Shown: positions 46,949 through 58,198, counted from the stretch's first letter. The stretch is DNA of 64,000 bases from Pseudoalteromonas sp. A601 (GCF_002165575.1 NZ_MXQF01000004.1:124001-188000); one strand, 5' to 3'. Numbers and translations are program-made. The notes: generated by a model not told the origin, from the letters alone.

Positions 46949-47423
46949 AGCGGGCTCCAACTAAACTCAAGGTTTATTTATCTGTGCACCGTGCTTTGTT
47001 CAACTGCTCAACATCTGCCGGGGTGTATAGTATTAGTTAACCAGATTAATATTTATGCATTATGACAGTGCAATAAAAATAATTGCGCACTAAGACTGTG
47101 CAAAAAAATAGTAAATAGGCTTTCTTTCACGATGAATGAAATAAGATTTGCAAGAACTAAACCAGTGTTTAGTTATTAAACAAACCTGAGTTTACAAAGT
47201 AGATAAAACTTTGCCATTGGTAAAGTGAAATAAACTAATGCGAAAAGATATAAAATATCAATCAACACAGTAGATTATCTACTCGAATTTATATTTGTAC
47301 CTTTTTAATTCATGAAACTACCGAAACATTTGTCTCTTTTACTCTCACGCTATATACTGAAAAAAAGTACCACCCCCATAAGTAAGTATTAATAATAAAT
47401 TGGGGTCACAATGGCTTAATGGA
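46949..47423. other. Intergenic region between divergent glycogen operon and GGDEF-EAL gene
   Basis: About 475 bases of AT-rich DNA with no convincing gene. It must hold the promoters for the leftward glycogen operon and the rightward GGDEF-EAL gene. An imperfect dyad (AGTGCAAT ... ATTGCGCACT, around 47067–47093) is the only structure I noticed; I cannot assign a regulator. Confidence 0.5.
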
Positions 47424-49352
47424 ATGACTAAAATTTTTCGTACTCTCAGTATTGCCGTAATAATCCTCATTGTTTTTTGTTATGGGTTAAATATTTTATT
47501 AACAAAACAGATTAATAATATTAATCCACAACAATCGAGCATTGCTTTGCGAACATTTGCAGTTACCGATACCCAGCTTACTTTGCCTCCTTGGTACAAT
47601 CCGATTTTAAGTGGGCATCAGGTAATTTCCAGCAACGATGGCGACTTTCTTTTAGTTAAAATAACAGATACTGAATTTGTTACCGCTAAATCTTCCGCTT
47701 TACTAACAGCCACCTTACTTTCCCCTGCCAATATCATCATTTTAATCTTAATGGGACTCTGGATTGCCTGGTATTTAGGGAACTTAAAACGACTTAAACA
47801 GCAGAATGCGAACATCGAGCAACTAAACTTACAAACAGATAAATTATTATCGTCTTTCAATATTCAGCTTTCATCGCTTGAAGTAACTAATTCTGTTGCT
47901 CGTTTAAACCAAGCTCTAGCGGCATTAAACACACATATCTCAACCTATGCTAGAGAAACACAAACAAGTATTAGCCAAGATAAACTTACCCAACTTATAG
48001 ATCGCCATGCGTATATTGAGCATTTAGATAGACAACTAAATAATGCTGAGATTGAAAAAATACATTGCGCCCTGTTATTTATTGATTTAGATGGTTTTAA
48101 ACAAGTAAATGACTCATTTGGTCATAGCTTTGGCGATGAAGTACTGATTCAAGTGGCCGAGCGTTTGGCTAATGTTTTGCGTAACCATAACCTTAACGAC
48201 GTGAACCCTACGAGCATGTTGGAGCAAAACCTTGCACGTTTGGGTGGTGATGAATTTTCTATATTTATAAATAATATTGATTCTGACACTAAAACTTTGG
48301 ATGTAGCACAAAGCGTATTAAACGAAATTGAACGAGATTTTGTATTAGGTAATAAGCTTATAAAAATTAGTGCTAGTGTTGGTATCGCAGTTTACCCAGA
48401 AAGCGCGTCAAGCCCTCATGCTTTGTTGCAAATGGCTGACGTTGCTATGTACCGTGCAAAAACAGACGGCCGGGGTATCTTCAAAGTATATTCCCCTGAA
48501 ATGGGTAATAAAATGCGCCGCTATCATTACTTACTTGAAGAGTTGCGTTTAGCCATTGCATGTCAAAACTTCCACCTTTCGTTTCAGCCGATTGTTCATG
48601 TTGAGGACTGTGCCATTGATTACTTTGAAGCCCTCGTTCGCTGGGATCACCCCGTTGAAGGGCTTATTTCTCCGGTCGAATTTATTCCAATTGCTGAAGA
48701 GTCCAATTTAATTTTAGAGCTCGGTGATTGGATTATGCTTGAATCTTGCCGACAAATGTCTGCGTGGCACAATGCAGGTATGCGTAAAGTAAAGATTTCT
48801 GTCAATGTATCAGGTATTCAACTAAAACACCGTCCAATCTTTGACTGGGTTATGGGAAAGCTTACCAAAACGGGGCTTCCTGCTACAGCTTTGATGCTTG
48901 AGATAACTGAGTCAACACTTATTACTGCCAGCGAAAGTATTATTAATGAACTTGAAAAGCTACGTAAAGAAGGGGTAACAATTGCCATTGATGATTTTGG
49001 TACTGGTTTCAGTTCGTTAAGTACCCTGGCCGATTTACCTATAGATGTCATTAAAATAGATAGACTCTTTATTGCCCAAGCCAATGAGAATCCTAAGTAT
49101 AATCAAATACTCGACTCAATTAGTGAACTCGGAGCAAAACTAGGCCTGAAAATAGTAGCAGAAGGTGTAGAACAATTAGAGCAATTTGAATTAGTTAAAA
49201 GAATGGGCATTAGTAGCGTACAAGGATACCTTGTCAGCCGTCCGCAATCATCAGTGAATGTTGGCTGTAAAGTATTACAAGGAAACGTTAATCACATTGC
49301 AGCAACAGGTACAGGCGTCTGGCAATTAGAAAGTGACGCAAAAGAGCTCTAA
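47424..49352 (+). CDS. GGDEF-EAL cyclic di-GMP enzyme with membrane anchor
   Basis: A ~642-residue bifunctional-type protein. An N-terminal membrane segment (RTLSIAVIILIVFCYGLNIL), a ~70-residue outside domain and a second membrane segment (TLLSPANIIILILMGLWIAW) precede a GGDEF domain with intact GGDEF (LARLGGDEFSIFINN) and an EAL domain with YFEALVRWDHP, IAIDDFGTGFSSL and IVAEGVEQLEQFE. Both catalytic sites look intact, so it could make or degrade cyclic di-GMP. The ATG at 47424 has a poor ribosome site; a TTG at 47400 is an alternative. It is divergent from the glycogen operon. Confidence 0.88.
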   Translation: MTKIFRTLSIAVIILIVFCYGLNILLTKQINNINPQQSSIALRTFAVTDTQLTLPPWYNPILSGHQVISSNDGDFLLVKITDTEFVTAKSSALLTATLLSPANIIILILMGLWIAWYLGNLKRLKQQNANIEQLNLQTDKLLSSFNIQLSSLEVTNSVARLNQALAALNTHISTYARETQTSISQDKLTQLIDRHAYIEHLDRQLNNAEIEKIHCALLFIDLDGFKQVNDSFGHSFGDEVLIQVAERLANVLRNHNLNDVNPTSMLEQNLARLGGDEFSIFINNIDSDTKTLDVAQSVLNEIERDFVLGNKLIKISASVGIAVYPESASSPHALLQMADVAMYRAKTDGRGIFKVYSPEMGNKMRRYHYLLEELRLAIACQNFHLSFQPIVHVEDCAIDYFEALVRWDHPVEGLISPVEFIPIAEESNLILELGDWIMLESCRQMSAWHNAGMRKVKISVNVSGIQLKHRPIFDWVMGKLTKTGLPATALMLEITESTLITASESIINELEKLRKEGVTIAIDDFGTGFSSLSTLADLPIDVIKIDRLFIAQANENPKYNQILDSISELGAKLGLKIVAEGVEQLEQFELVKRMGISSVQGYLVSRPQSSVNVGCKVLQGNVNHIAATGTGVWQLESDAKEL

Positions 49353-49414
49353 CATAGTAATTAAACACAAAATACAGCATAATAGTCAAAAATTAATATC
49401 TCCTTCAAACGTTT

Positions 49415-50332
49415 ATGCTTAAAAAAAGCTTTTATGTCACACTAATCATTTTTATCATCGGTGCAAGCGCCGTAATAGGCACTTCTATTTATACGCTATA
49501 TAGTAAAAAGAAAGTCTCTGTTGATCCTCGGTTAAAAGAAATTTCTGGTATTGAATTCGATAAATCCATGCAACTTTGGGCTATAAACGATGGCGGAGAT
49601 GACGCTAAACTTTACCGCCTAGCTGATGATGGGTCCATTTCTAAAGAAGTACTTGTTACCAATGCCAAGAATATTGACTGGGAAGATATGACTCAAAATG
49701 ATTTTGGTCATTTCTTTTTAGGTGATTTTGGTAATAATAAACAAGAACGTAAATGGCTAACAATCTATAAAATAGAAAATCCTATTGATATAAAAGGCAA
49801 TACGACTCAAGCTGAAATTATTAAATTCACTTACCCTGAGCTCGACGATAAACCTGTAGCCCCAGATAAACGAAATTTTGATTTAGAAGCATTTGTTTCT
49901 TTTGGTCGACATTTATATTTATTTACTAAAAACAGAACCAAACCCTTTGATGGCATCACCAATGTTTATAAAGTGGGAGATCACGCTGCAAATTTTGATG
50001 CCAAATTAATTGATTCATTTCAAACCTGTACTACTATGGAAAAACTTTGCTGGATCACATCAGCAGCCTTGAGCCCTGATCGTAAAAAACTGGTGCTACT
50101 AGACTCAACCAGTATTTGGCTTTTTGAAAACTTTGAAGGCGACAAGTTTTTTTCTGGCGACGTGTCATTAATAGATTTAGGTATTGTTACACAAAAAGAA
50201 GCGATTACATTTTATGACGAAAATACGCTAATTTTTACCGATGAAGAGTTCAAAGGCATTGGTGGTAATGCATATGTAGTCAAACTTGATCAAGTAGACA
50301 AAAAAATTATCCGTCAAATACCCAATAAATAA
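49415..50332 (+). CDS. Membrane-anchored beta-propeller-like protein of unknown function
   Basis: A 305-residue protein with an uncleaved N-terminal anchor (about residues 5–27, SFYVTLIIFIIGASAVIGTS). The outside part has repeated beta-rich elements (LKEISGIEFDKSMQLWAIND, NIDWEDMTQNDFGHFFLGDF, FDLEAFVSFGRHLYLFTKNR) resembling a beta-propeller family also found in Bacteroidetes and Alteromonadales. No activity is established. It lies 62 bases after the GGDEF-EAL gene, on the same strand, and may share its transcript. Confidence 0.7.
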   Translation: MLKKSFYVTLIIFIIGASAVIGTSIYTLYSKKKVSVDPRLKEISGIEFDKSMQLWAINDGGDDAKLYRLADDGSISKEVLVTNAKNIDWEDMTQNDFGHFFLGDFGNNKQERKWLTIYKIENPIDIKGNTTQAEIIKFTYPELDDKPVAPDKRNFDLEAFVSFGRHLYLFTKNRTKPFDGITNVYKVGDHAANFDAKLIDSFQTCTTMEKLCWITSAALSPDRKKLVLLDSTSIWLFENFEGDKFFSGDVSLIDLGIVTQKEAITFYDENTLIFTDEEFKGIGGNAYVVKLDQVDKKIIRQIPNK

Positions 50333-50428
50333 GGCACTACCTCTGTACAAAACTCAAGCTATAACTATTGTTGCCTTATACAATAGTTATAGCCAAAATG
50401 TTTTGGCTATATAAGCGCCCCCTAACCA

Positions 50429-50857
50429 TTAGCGGTTAAACTTAGTTTCTAAAATAACCGATGATGTTGTTCTTTCAACGCCGTCTAGATTGCCTATATC
50501 ATCCAGTAAATGACTAAGCTTTTCTAAATTTTGCGCTTGCACAACGGCTATTAAGTCAAACTCACCACTAATGGCGTACAATTGAGAAATAGCATCAATT
50601 TGCTTAAGTTCTAAGTTTGTTTTTGTGGTGAGCTTTTGTTTAACTTTAATAGACACATGCGCTGCAACCATAGCATTTAAATATGCTTCACCGTAATCAA
50701 CACTGTAACCTTTTATTACTCCCGTTTCTTCAAGCTTGAGCATTCTACTTTGTACTGTTGAACGTGATAAATTCAATGCTCTGGCTAAATCTGAAATACT
50801 AGCTCTGGCGTTCGTACGTAAAATAGCGAGTAACTTTTCATCCTGCTTACTAATCAT
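50429..50857 (-). CDS. Lrp/AsnC-family transcriptional regulator
   Basis: A 142-residue regulator: an N-terminal helix-turn-helix (ARASISDLARALNLSRSTVQ then SRMLKLEETGVIKGY) and a C-terminal RAM ligand-binding domain (AISQLYAISGEFDLIAVVQA). It is transcribed divergently from the astC/argD–astA–astD operon across 192 bases of AT-rich DNA, so regulation of that operon by an amino acid such as arginine or ornithine is likely. The effector itself cannot be read from the sequence. Confidence 0.88.
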   Translation of the reverse strand: MISKQDEKLLAILRTNARASISDLARALNLSRSTVQSRMLKLEETGVIKGYSVDYGEAYLNAMVAAHVSIKVKQKLTTKTNLELKQIDAISQLYAISGEFDLIAVVQAQNLEKLSHLLDDIGNLDGVERTTSSVILETKFNR

Positions 50858-51016
50858 TTTGATAACCTAATTCATCAATATGACTTTTATTATAATCATT
50901 TTACACAATTTAGCACTGCAAATTTAACGGATGAAACTAGATAATAGAGTTATAAAAATAACCTAGCCACTTAAGGCAATATTATTTGGTTGTATATAAA
51001 CAATAAAATTGTTTAG

Positions 51017-52255
<1,239 letters not shown>

Positions 52256-52306
52256 TCTATTTTAACGCCCTGGTGAAATACTGGGGCGCTAATGGAGCAA
52301 AAAAGA

Positions 52307-53341
52307 ATGCACGTATTACGTCCTATAACAGCCAACGATTTTGATGCACTTAAACAAATTGCGATTGAGTCTGGTCATGGGTTTACATCACTCCCTGTAG
52401 ACGATCAACTTTTACAAGAAAAAATTGCCCGCGCAGAAAATAGCTTTTCAAAAGAGATTAATCAGCCCCACGATGAGAGCTACCTTTTCGTACTTGAAGA
52501 CAGTGAAACGGGCGATGTTGTTGGTACAACCGCAATCGAAGCTGCGGTTGGGCTGAACGTCCCTTTGTATCATTACCACTTAGGCAAAACCGTTCATCAC
52601 TCTCGTACACTCAACGTTTATAATACAGTTGATATTCTCAGCATGTGTAACGACTACACAGGTTGCTCTGAAATCTGTACCTTATTTTTACGTGAAGCTA
52701 GCCGACAAGGCCTCGTAGGGCGATTTTTATCCCGCTCTCGTTTTTTATTTATGGCACAACACAGCGAACGCTTTGCCGATACCATTATCGCTGAAATGCG
52801 TGGTGTGAGTGATGAAGATGGCCACTCTCCTTTTTGGCAATGGTTAGAAGAGCATTTCTTTAGTATTGAATTTCCTCAAGCTGATCACCTTGTCGGTTTA
52901 GGCGACAAAGTATTTATTAGTGAATTAATGCCCAAATACCCTATTTATGCCAATTTACTTAGTAAAAAAGCACAAGCAGTAATCGGCAAAGTACACGAGA
53001 AAACAAAGCCCGCACTTAAACTTCTTGAAAAGGAAGGTTTTGAGCATCGCGGCTATGTAGATTTATTTGATGCAGGGCCCACCGTTGAAGCTAAGCTTGG
53101 TAACATTCGCAGTGTACGTGAATCACTTGTATGCCCAATATCAATTGGTGAGCTTGATTACGTCGATGAGCAAAGCTCTGATACTTTAGCAGTTTGTAAC
53201 CAAGGGGTGAGAGACTTTAGAGCAACCTTCACCAAGCATGCCCATTATAACCACGCCAAACATACCTTAATTGTAAGCCAAGACGTAGCTCAGGCACTTA
53301 AATTAAAACAAGGGGATGCAGCGCGATTTTTTCGCCTGTAA
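52307..53341 (+). CDS. astA: Arginine N-succinyltransferase
   Basis: First step of the arginine succinyltransferase pathway: transfers succinyl from succinyl-CoA to arginine. The 344-residue protein matches E. coli AstA across its length: [74 protein letters not shown] and [20 protein letters not shown]. The ATG at 52307 fits the family start and has GGAG upstream; an in-frame ATG at 52292 is less likely. A short inverted repeat lies in the 51-base gap after astC. Confidence 0.93.
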   Translation: MHVLRPITANDFDALKQIAIESGHGFTSLPVDDQLLQEKIARAENSFSKEINQPHDESYLFVLEDSETGDVVGTTAIEAAVGLNVPLYHYHLGKTVHHSRTLNVYNTVDILSMCNDYTGCSEICTLFLREASRQGLVGRFLSRSRFLFMAQHSERFADTIIAEMRGVSDEDGHSPFWQWLEEHFFSIEFPQADHLVGLGDKVFISELMPKYPIYANLLSKKAQAVIGKVHEKTKPALKLLEKEGFEHRGYVDLFDAGPTVEAKLGNIRSVRESLVCPISIGELDYVDEQSSDTLAVCNQGVRDFRATFTKHAHYNHAKHTLIVSQDVAQALKLKQGDAARFFRL

Positions 53342-53357
53342 CCACAGTAGGAATATT

Positions 53358-54839
53358 ATGAGTTCAGAATCACTCAATACACAGTTAATTAATAACCAGT
53401 GGCAAGCAGGTCTTGGTCACGTGTTTAATTCAGTCAATCCAAGTAATGGGGAGATTATTTGGCAAGGTGCGACTGCAAGCCCTGCACAGGTTGATAGCGC
53501 CATTTTAGCCGCACGTAACGCGCAGGTTGAATGGGCTGACAAACCAATTTCAGAACGTATTAACATCCTTGAAAAATTTGCAGCTCTGTTAAAAGACAAT
53601 AGTGAAGAACTCGCTACCATTATTGCTAAAGAAACTGGCAAGCCATTATGGGAAACGCGTACTGAGGTAGGCGCAATGGCAGGTAAAATTGCTATTTCTA
53701 TCAAAGCACATAATGAGCGCACCGGCACTACTGAAAATCCAATGCCTGGTGCAAAGGCATTTATACGCCATAAACCACATGGTGTAGTGGCTATATTTGG
53801 CCCTTACAATTTCCCTGGTCACTTACCAAACGGGCACATTGTGCCGGCCATTTTAGCGGGTAATACCGTGGTATTTAAACCCTCTGAATTAACCCCTTAT
53901 GTTGCGCAGTTTACTTTGGAATTATGGTTAAAAGCTGGCTTACCTCAAGGGGTGATCAACCTCGTTCAGGGTGAGGTTGAAACAGGTAAAGCGCTTGCTA
54001 GCCACAAAGACATTGATGGCTTATTTTTTACCGGAAGTTCAAATACTGGCCATATATTACATAAACAATTTGCCGGCCACCCAGGGAAAATTTTAGCGTT
54101 GGAGATGGGCGGTAATAACCCACTTATTATCAAAGATGTAGCTGATATTAGCGCAGCAGCCCACGATATTATTCAGTCTGGCTTTGTCACTTCAGGACAA
54201 CGCTGTACCTGTGCACGTCGTGTCTTTATCGAAAAAAGCCCAAATGGCAATGAGATTTTAGCAAAGCTTATCGATGCGACTAAAAATATCCTAGTGGGTG
54301 ACAGCTTCGCTGAGCAACAACCATTTATGGGTGCGATGATCAGTGAGCAAGCAGCGCTTGGCATGGTCAAGGCTCAGCAAAGCTTAATTGATTTAGGCGC
54401 AAAGCCATTAGTAGAACTGCAACATTTAGAGCCGGGTACAGGCTTTGTTAGTCCTGGGATTATTGATGTTACCCACATCAGCGAAGTGCCAGATGAAGAG
54501 CATTTTGGCCCATTGATAAAAGTGTATCGTTATGACGACTTTGATAACGCTATTATAGAGGCAAATAACACTTCTTTTGGCTTATCTGCAGGGCTATTAA
54601 GTGATTCAGCTTCGGATTACCAATACTTTTTAAAACGTATTCGTGCTGGCATTGTTAACTGGAATCGCCCTATCACAGGTGCATCAAGCGCCGCGCCATT
54701 TGGTGGTATAGGAGCCAGTGGTAATCATAGAGCAAGTGCCTATTATGCAGCCGATTACTGCTCATACCCAGTTTCATCAGTAGAAGCAGAGCACGTAAAT
54801 TTACCAGCAACCCTCGCGCCGGGCTTAATAATAGAATAA
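53358..54839 (+). CDS. astD: Succinylglutamic semialdehyde dehydrogenase
   Basis: Oxidises N-succinylglutamic semialdehyde to N-succinylglutamate with NAD, the fourth step of the arginine succinyltransferase pathway. The 493-residue aldehyde dehydrogenase has the cofactor motif [14 protein letters not shown], the general-base glutamate in [15 protein letters not shown] and the catalytic cysteine in [18 protein letters not shown]. The start [18 protein letters not shown] at 53358 follows GTAGGA; the frame extends back into astA. It is 16 bases after astA. Confidence 0.93.
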   Translation: MSSESLNTQLINNQWQAGLGHVFNSVNPSNGEIIWQGATASPAQVDSAILAARNAQVEWADKPISERINILEKFAALLKDNSEELATIIAKETGKPLWETRTEVGAMAGKIAISIKAHNERTGTTENPMPGAKAFIRHKPHGVVAIFGPYNFPGHLPNGHIVPAILAGNTVVFKPSELTPYVAQFTLELWLKAGLPQGVINLVQGEVETGKALASHKDIDGLFFTGSSNTGHILHKQFAGHPGKILALEMGGNNPLIIKDVADISAAAHDIIQSGFVTSGQRCTCARRVFIEKSPNGNEILAKLIDATKNILVGDSFAEQQPFMGAMISEQAALGMVKAQQSLIDLGAKPLVELQHLEPGTGFVSPGIIDVTHISEVPDEEHFGPLIKVYRYDDFDNAIIEANNTSFGLSAGLLSDSASDYQYFLKRIRAGIVNWNRPITGASSAAPFGGIGASGNHRASAYYAADYCSYPVSSVEAEHVNLPATLAPGLIIE

Positions 54840-54876
54840 TTAGCAGACGAAACAGTCAAAAAATTAAGGAATTAAA

Positions 54877-55680
54877 ATGCACACAGATGTAAATACATTA
54901 TTTGAAAACTTATGGCAAAACTACTTAGCTGTTACACCATCGGCCGTAAAAGTACATGAGTTACTTGGATCAACGCAAAAAGATAACATTATTAATGATC
55001 ACATTGCACTGCGTACCTTTAACCATGAAAAAATTGGCCTTGAAAAACTAGCGGCCCATTTTTTAGCCGTTGGCTATAAAGAGTGTGGTGAATACCACTT
55101 TGAAGCAAAAAAACTGTATGCTAAGCATTATGAGCACCCAGATACGACACAGCCTAAAGTATTTATCTCTGAATTACTGGTAGATAAATGCTCACCAGAG
55201 CTACAGGCTATCGTTAATGATATGGTTGACAGCATTGACGCTGATGCTGTTACTAACGATGACTTTTTATACTCAGGAACGCATTGGCAAGTAAGCTCTG
55301 ATACGTATAAAAAATTACTAAGCGAAAGCGAATATGCTGCATGGATGTCAGCGTGGGGTTATCGTGCGAATCACTTTACAGTGAATATTAATGAACTTGC
55401 AAAGTTTGATAATATTGAAGACGTTAACCAAGCTCTTAAAGATGCAGGCTTTGCATTGAATACATCTGGTGGTGAAGTTAAAGGGTCTGCTGAGGTTTTA
55501 CTTGAACAATCATCAACCTTAGCTGATGACTTTGCTGTAGAGTTTAGCGATGGAAAAATGAGTGTACCTAGCTGTTTTTATGAGTTTGCCCTGCGTTACA
55601 ACAAACCAGATGGCGAAATTTACACTGGCTTTGTCGCTGCATCTGCAGATAAGATATTTGAAAGTACTAACGCACGCTAA
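54877..55680 (+). CDS. DUF1338 family (2-oxoadipate dioxygenase/decarboxylase-like) protein
   Basis: A 267-residue DUF1338 protein. The vicinal-oxygen-chelate fold keeps candidate metal ligands: His in IINDHIALRTFN, His in YRANHFTVNI and Glu in CFYEFALRY. The family includes HglS/YdcJ, which converts 2-oxoadipate to 2-hydroxyglutarate in lysine catabolism; the HglS proteins are considerably longer, so the substrate here may differ. It follows astD by 37 bases and ends the operon at a strong terminator, suggesting a role in the same arginine/ornithine or lysine breakdown. Confidence 0.82.
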   Translation: MHTDVNTLFENLWQNYLAVTPSAVKVHELLGSTQKDNIINDHIALRTFNHEKIGLEKLAAHFLAVGYKECGEYHFEAKKLYAKHYEHPDTTQPKVFISELLVDKCSPELQAIVNDMVDSIDADAVTNDDFLYSGTHWQVSSDTYKKLLSESEYAAWMSAWGYRANHFTVNINELAKFDNIEDVNQALKDAGFALNTSGGEVKGSAEVLLEQSSTLADDFAVEFSDGKMSVPSCFYEFALRYNKPDGEIYTGFVAASADKIFESTNAR

Positions 55681-55707
55681 TAAACACCGAGCCAAAGAAC
55701 GCACTCT

Positions 55708-55735
55708 AAACCTCACTTTATCGGTGAGGTTTTTC
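55708..55735 (+). terminator. Terminator of the ast operon
   Basis: A 9-base stem (AAACCTCAC / GTGAGGTTT) with a 7-base loop followed by T's, about 28 bases after the DUF1338 stop. Confidence 0.85.
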
Positions 55736-56047
55736 ATCCATAAGTAAATAAAATCGCCATAACAAAAGCTCCCAATCAAACCTAACTCACTGATATATTG
55801 ACTATAAAACATTTAAAATAGCTATTACACAAATCTAAAAGTGACCTTATTATTACGCCGCCTCTTGAAGATAGCCAATCCGAGTACATACAAATCTAGT
55901 TTTTAGCTAGGAAAAAGATCTATTATCCAAGAGTAAATTTGACTGCATGTAAGAAACTTTGCTTGGTTTAATGCTCTTAATGAAACTCAACTGACGTTAT
56001 AACCAAACTACCTGCAGCAGCGGTTGCTGCAAACCAACCTATACATG

Positions 56048-56185
56048 ATGAAATTGCACAACCGTCTAACAACATTTATTGAACAATTAATTGCCCAGCA
56101 CGGTGCACCTTTAATGATGTTAGACTGCGAAGCGAAGTGCACTCAATATAGTGCACTTCGCAATGCATTACCGGCTAAATTCTAA
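56048..56185 (+). pseudogene. N-terminal remnant of a type III PLP (ornithine/lysine) decarboxylase gene
   Basis: A 45-codon open frame whose product contains FIEQLIAQHGAPLMMLDCEA and QYSALRNALPAKF. This closely recalls the first ~45 residues of fold-type III ornithine/lysine decarboxylases (consensus shape 'HG.PLLVLDCD..R.QYRAL..ALP'), but the frame then stops and the ~350-residue catalytic remainder is absent. No good ribosome site precedes it. It is therefore probably a decayed fragment. The assignment rests on remembered family sequence, not a search. Confidence 0.55.
56132..56161. repeat. 12-base perfect inverted repeat inside the decarboxylase remnant
   Basis: Arms GCGAAGTGCACT and AGTGCACTTCGC with a 6-base loop, inside the 45-codon remnant. 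No T-run follows. Confidence 0.6.
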
Positions 56186-56252
56186 TAGGTGTCTGAAGGG
56201 TGACTAATCTAGCTGATAGTTCACGTTTTTTAAGAGTAATGCCTTATCTATC

Positions 56253-56288
56253 ATGCTCAAAGCTCACTAATGAATGAGCTTTGAGCAT
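56253..56288. repeat. 14-base perfect inverted repeat between convergent ends
   Basis: Arms ATGCTCAAAGCTCA and TGAGCTTTGAGCAT with an 8-base loop, 30 bases after the end of the tandem-thioredoxin gene. It may act as a terminator for that gene, though no T-run follows on either strand. Confidence 0.6.
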
Positions 56289-56317
56289 AGGTTATATTAA
56301 AATATTTTCAATGCAAA

Positions 56318-57217
56318 TTATTGCCCAACTTGAATATTAATTGGGCTTGAAAAATCAGTTATGCGCTTTACTAATTTACCGTCTTTATAAAGTAATAAAC
56401 TAGGCACATTACGCACTTCATTACTGATAAATAAGTCATTGCCGTGATCAATAGTTAAAGGGTGAGTGACATTAAATTTATCTTTATATTCGCTCACAGC
56501 TGCTTCATCAGTCCATAACTGACTAATAATTGCTTCAATATCAACTCCCTGCTTAGCCAGTTTATTCATTTGCTGTTGCGCTGAAATGCAGCTTTCAGCC
56601 ATTTCTGGGCGCGTATCAGCTAAGTACCAGTCACACCAAGTTGCTGTAAATAAGACTGCTTTATTTCCCTTTGGCGGAATAACCAGTGGGCTAGTAACTG
56701 GGTTGTCTTTTTTATCGATAAGTTGACCTTGAGGAACTACGCCGTCATGTGATAACAACTTTAAGGTGTTATCGAGCGCTTTATCAGCTTTATGGCCTTG
56801 AAAAACAACTTTGCCCGTTTTATCAAGTAAAACATGAAAAGGCGTACCGATGAATTCATAATATTTGGCAACTTTACCAGTATGATCTGTCATCATGGCC
56901 ATGCTTAAATTGAAGCGTTGCTTTACTTTTTTTACAGCTGCGGTATCGTCATTCAAATCGATATTTATTGCTATAAATGTGATTTTTTTACCAAATTTAG
57001 TGTAGGCATTTTGAAAGTGCGGCATTTGTTCCATACATGGTTTACACCACGTAGCCCAAAACTTTAAATACACCGGCTGTTTCGGTTTATAGGCACTTAA
57101 ATTTAGTAGTTTATCTGATTCAGTTGTTAAAAGTAGCGGCTGCTCGGATGATAGTGTTTGGTAACTAATAAGCTGTAAAATGAGCACTACCATAAAAGGG
57201 ATTACTTTGTTAGTCAT
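56318..57217 (-). CDS. Exported TlpA-like protein with two thioredoxin-fold domains
   Basis: A 299-residue periplasmic protein with a signal peptide (about residues 1–23). Domain 1 (about 35–160) is a TlpA/ResA-type thioredoxin with an active WCKPC site (LKFWATWCKPCMEQMPHF) and the cis-proline IGTPFHVL. Domain 2 (about 170–295) has FTATWCDWYLADTRPEMAES then C: the first cysteine is kept but the second is displaced by 15 residues, so it is not a normal CxxC. It keeps VRNVPSLLLYKDGKLVK. Probably a disulfide reductase or peroxidase partner. It is divergent from the AraC gene. Confidence 0.85.
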   Translation of the reverse strand: MTNKVIPFMVVLILQLISYQTLSSEQPLLLTTESDKLLNLSAYKPKQPVYLKFWATWCKPCMEQMPHFQNAYTKFGKKITFIAINIDLNDDTAAVKKVKQRFNLSMAMMTDHTGKVAKYYEFIGTPFHVLLDKTGKVVFQGHKADKALDNTLKLLSHDGVVPQGQLIDKKDNPVTSPLVIPPKGNKAVLFTATWCDWYLADTRPEMAESCISAQQQMNKLAKQGVDIEAIISQLWTDEAAVSEYKDKFNVTHPLTIDHGNDLFISNEVRNVPSLLLYKDGKLVKRITDFSSPINIQVGQ

Positions 57218-57303
57218 ATGTCACTCCTTAAATGACAGCCAGTCTAACGATACAGCCTGTTACTGTATTGTAAGTTTACGACATTAAAGGAACCGCTCAG
57301 ATT

Positions 57304-58134
57304 ATGCGAAACGACCAGCTATCGTTACAAGGCTTCAAAGCAGTTGCAGCATGCTCCCAATTACAGCCTTTTATTGATAATTTTTGGACTATAAAGCGTA
57401 CAGCGCCATTTTTAGATACCAGCCACCTACTTCACAGTGATTGTGCATCGGGTATGATTTTTAACTTTAGTGATCAAATCGAAATCAATAATATAGCATT
57501 AAAAAATGCAGGCTATATTTGTACTTCATTCATAAAGTCTCAACAGCTCAAGTTAACAGGGAATATAAATACACTAGGCATTCGCTTTAAACCTGCTGCA
57601 ACGAGGTTGTTTACGAATTTACATGCTAAGGACACCAAAGAACTGATAACGACGGATATCAACTACACCCTAACATCACAGCTCTATGAGCAATTAGCAC
57701 AAAGCAGTAATTTTGTACATCAAGTGCGTTTTTTAGAACTATTTTTCTTAAATAGCATTAACCAACATAACAACAACTTAAATTCACTAGAGCAGACATT
57801 GAGCCAGCATTTATTAAAGGTAATTGATGCCCATTACGGCCATATAACTTTATCTGAACTAAGTGAGAATACTGGTTTACATACAAAGAAAATAGAACGC
57901 ATTTTTAGCCAATACATCGGTATTAACTTTCGTCAAAGTTGCCAAATAACAAAATCAAAGCATGCAATGAATACGATTAAGTCGCAGCCAATGAAGCCGC
58001 TATCTGAAATTGCAGTGGATTTAAATTATTTTGATCAAGCTCACTTTACAAAACAGTTTAAAGCGGTAATTGGTGTCACGCCTGACCGCTATCACAATCA
58101 AAAACACGGCCAACTTTCGGTTACTAAAAAATGA
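57304..58134 (+). CDS. AraC-family transcriptional regulator
   Basis: A 276-residue regulator. The C-terminal AraC helix-turn-helix pair spans about residues 165–265 (HYGHITLSELSENTGLHTKK and KPLSEIAVDLNYFDQAHFTK then QFKAVIGVTPDRY). The N-terminal ~150 residues (LQPFIDNFWTIKRTAPFLDT, LGIRFKPAATRLFTNL) match the DUF6597-type sensing domain. It is divergent from the tandem-thioredoxin gene, 86 bases apart, so it may regulate it. The ligand is unknown. Confidence 0.87.
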   Translation: MRNDQLSLQGFKAVAACSQLQPFIDNFWTIKRTAPFLDTSHLLHSDCASGMIFNFSDQIEINNIALKNAGYICTSFIKSQQLKLTGNINTLGIRFKPAATRLFTNLHAKDTKELITTDINYTLTSQLYEQLAQSSNFVHQVRFLELFFLNSINQHNNNLNSLEQTLSQHLLKVIDAHYGHITLSELSENTGLHTKKIERIFSQYIGINFRQSCQITKSKHAMNTIKSQPMKPLSEIAVDLNYFDQAHFTKQFKAVIGVTPDRYHNQKHGQLSVTKK

Positions 58135-58198
58135 ACCATAATCAGAGTAAACCAATTTATACTTCAAATCGTACATTAACTTAAAGCTAGGAGTTATT

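Larger units (their letters stand above)
55681..56317. other. 637-base gap with terminator, gene remnant and two inverted repeats
   Basis: It holds the operon terminator (55708–55735), a short decayed piece of a PLP decarboxylase gene (56048–56185) containing a 12-base inverted repeat, and a 14-base inverted repeat at 56253–56288. The rest shows no intact gene, which fits a site where a gene has been lost. Confidence 0.65.

Noticed and set aside
47067-47093. Imperfect dyad upstream of the glycogen operon
   Set aside because: The arms differ by a two-base insertion and no regulator is suggested, so it is mentioned only as part of the intergenic description.
52264-52289. Short GC-rich inverted repeat between astC and astA
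   Set aside because: Stem is only about five bases, no T-run, and the genes read as one operon, so a terminator is not supported.
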